This document shows, piece by piece, positions 4,986 through 5,397 of a stretch of 5,397 nt of DNA (the first letter of the stretch is position 1; every line of letters begins with the position of its first letter). The notes beneath the pieces were generated by a model, which did not search any database, was not told the DNA's origin, and saw only the letters and a list, made by a program, of their open reading frames with translations. Made by a program: the position numbers and the translations under genes. Origin of the DNA: Candidatus Saccharibacteria bacterium UBA6209 (lineage in GTDB: Bacteria; Patescibacteriota; Saccharimonadia; Saccharimonadales; Saccharimonadaceae); contig CAJPKE010000030.1 in assembly GCA_905370345.1 (NCBI GenBank), positions 1 through 5,397 of the forward strand. Direction: 5' to 3'.

Positions 4986-5397
4986 ATGTCAATCGACATT
5001 TTACCAAAAGCTCTGACTGCTTTAATTGATGATTTTGGTAATCTACCTGGAGTTGGACCGCGTACGGCTGAAAGATATGCCTACGCGGTTTTACGCCGCA
5101 ACCCCAAATCCGCAAAGCAATTAGCGCATTCATTAGACCGATTGCACGACCGCGTAAAAACCTGCCCGAAGACATTTGCGTTGATCGATTCAGATGACGA
5201 TATGTCGCCTTTATACGCAGATTCGAACAGGAATAAGAAAGTCGTTTGTGTAGTAGAGGAGCCGCTAGACATTGTCGCTATAGAAAGAACAGGACAGTTC
5301 CTGGGTACGTACCACGTGCTGGGCGGCGTTATCTCACCAATTGACAATATTGGACCAGAGCAATTGCATATCCCAGAACTAATCGAGCGTATAAAAA
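4986..5397 (+). CDS. recR: Recombination mediator RecR, 3' end beyond the window; zinc-finger cysteines lost
   Basis: RecR works with RecO (and RecF) to load RecA on SSB-coated gaps. The frame is open from ATG 4986 to the window edge, giving 137 of an expected ~200 residues. The helix-hairpin-helix reads LPGVGPRTAERYAY (20-33). The Toprim domain starts at VVCVVEEPLDIVAIE (86-100) and continues with YHVLGGVISPIDNIGPE (109-125). In between, where RecR normally has a four-cysteine zinc finger, only Cys60 remains: the stretch reads CPKTF...SPLYAD, with Thr63, Ser74 and Tyr77 at the other places by my hand alignment. The flanking motifs keep register, so this looks like real substitution rather than a sequencing error. 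There is no Shine-Dalgarno site; the start follows the ybaB stop by four bases and is probably translationally coupled. The last third of Toprim and the C-terminal Walker-like region are not visible. Confidence 0.93.
   Translation, partial: MSIDILPKALTALIDDFGNLPGVGPRTAERYAYAVLRRNPKSAKQLAHSLDRLHDRVKTCPKTFALIDSDDDMSPLYADSNRNKKVVCVVEEPLDIVAIERTGQFLGTYHVLGGVISPIDNIGPEQLHIPELIERIK

Noticed and set aside
1..5397. Mobile element, CRISPR array, tRNA or defence system.
   Set aside because: No transposase, spaced direct repeats, cloverleaf or defence-gene motifs were seen. The content is housekeeping plus one envelope gene.

Overview
The window is a compact, all-forward stretch of bacterial chromosome carrying replication and recombination housekeeping genes: an uncharacterised small membrane protein, dnaX (clamp-loader tau/gamma), dnaB (replicative helicase), a polytopic membrane protein resembling GT-C glycosyltransferases, ybaB (nucleoid-associated protein) and the first 137 codons of recR, which runs off the right edge. 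Protein sequence character, very short gene gaps, and a DnaX and RecR that lack their usual zinc-binding cysteines suggest a Candidate Phyla Radiation bacterium, most likely Saccharibacteria (TM7). This assignment is inference from remembered family features; no search was run. The long genes read through with no in-frame TGA, which fits the standard code and argues against the UGA-glycine code of Gracilibacteria/Absconditabacteria.

Layout. Positions 1-100 hold no gene I can support, but contain two adjacent hairpins (26-39 and a perfect 14-bp stem at 42-75) followed by a strong ribosome binding site. Positions 101-322 encode a 73-residue protein with two membrane segments. A consensus -10 box at 347-352 precedes dnaX (376-1824). 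dnaX overlaps dnaB (1824-3176) by one base (TAATG). A second consensus -10 box lies in the 21-base gap before the membrane protein (3198-4658), placed so that the mRNA would be leaderless or nearly so. A third promoter in the 32-base gap at 4659-4690 precedes ybaB (4691-4981), and recR starts four bases after ybaB ends.

How it works together. DnaX loads the sliding clamp and, in studied bacteria, its tau form links polymerase to the DnaB helicase, so the overlapping dnaX-dnaB pair makes functional sense. dnaX-ybaB-recR is a widespread bacterial cluster; here it is split by dnaB and the GT-C-like gene. The most notable observations are: loss of the zinc module in both DnaX and RecR; complete absence of cysteine from DnaX, DnaB and YbaB (1028 residues); an A7 slippery site in the DnaX linker whose -1 frame stops after eight codons, which could give a gamma-like 376-residue product; and consensus -10 boxes squeezed into each short gap. 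I see no mobile element, CRISPR array, tRNA or rRNA.
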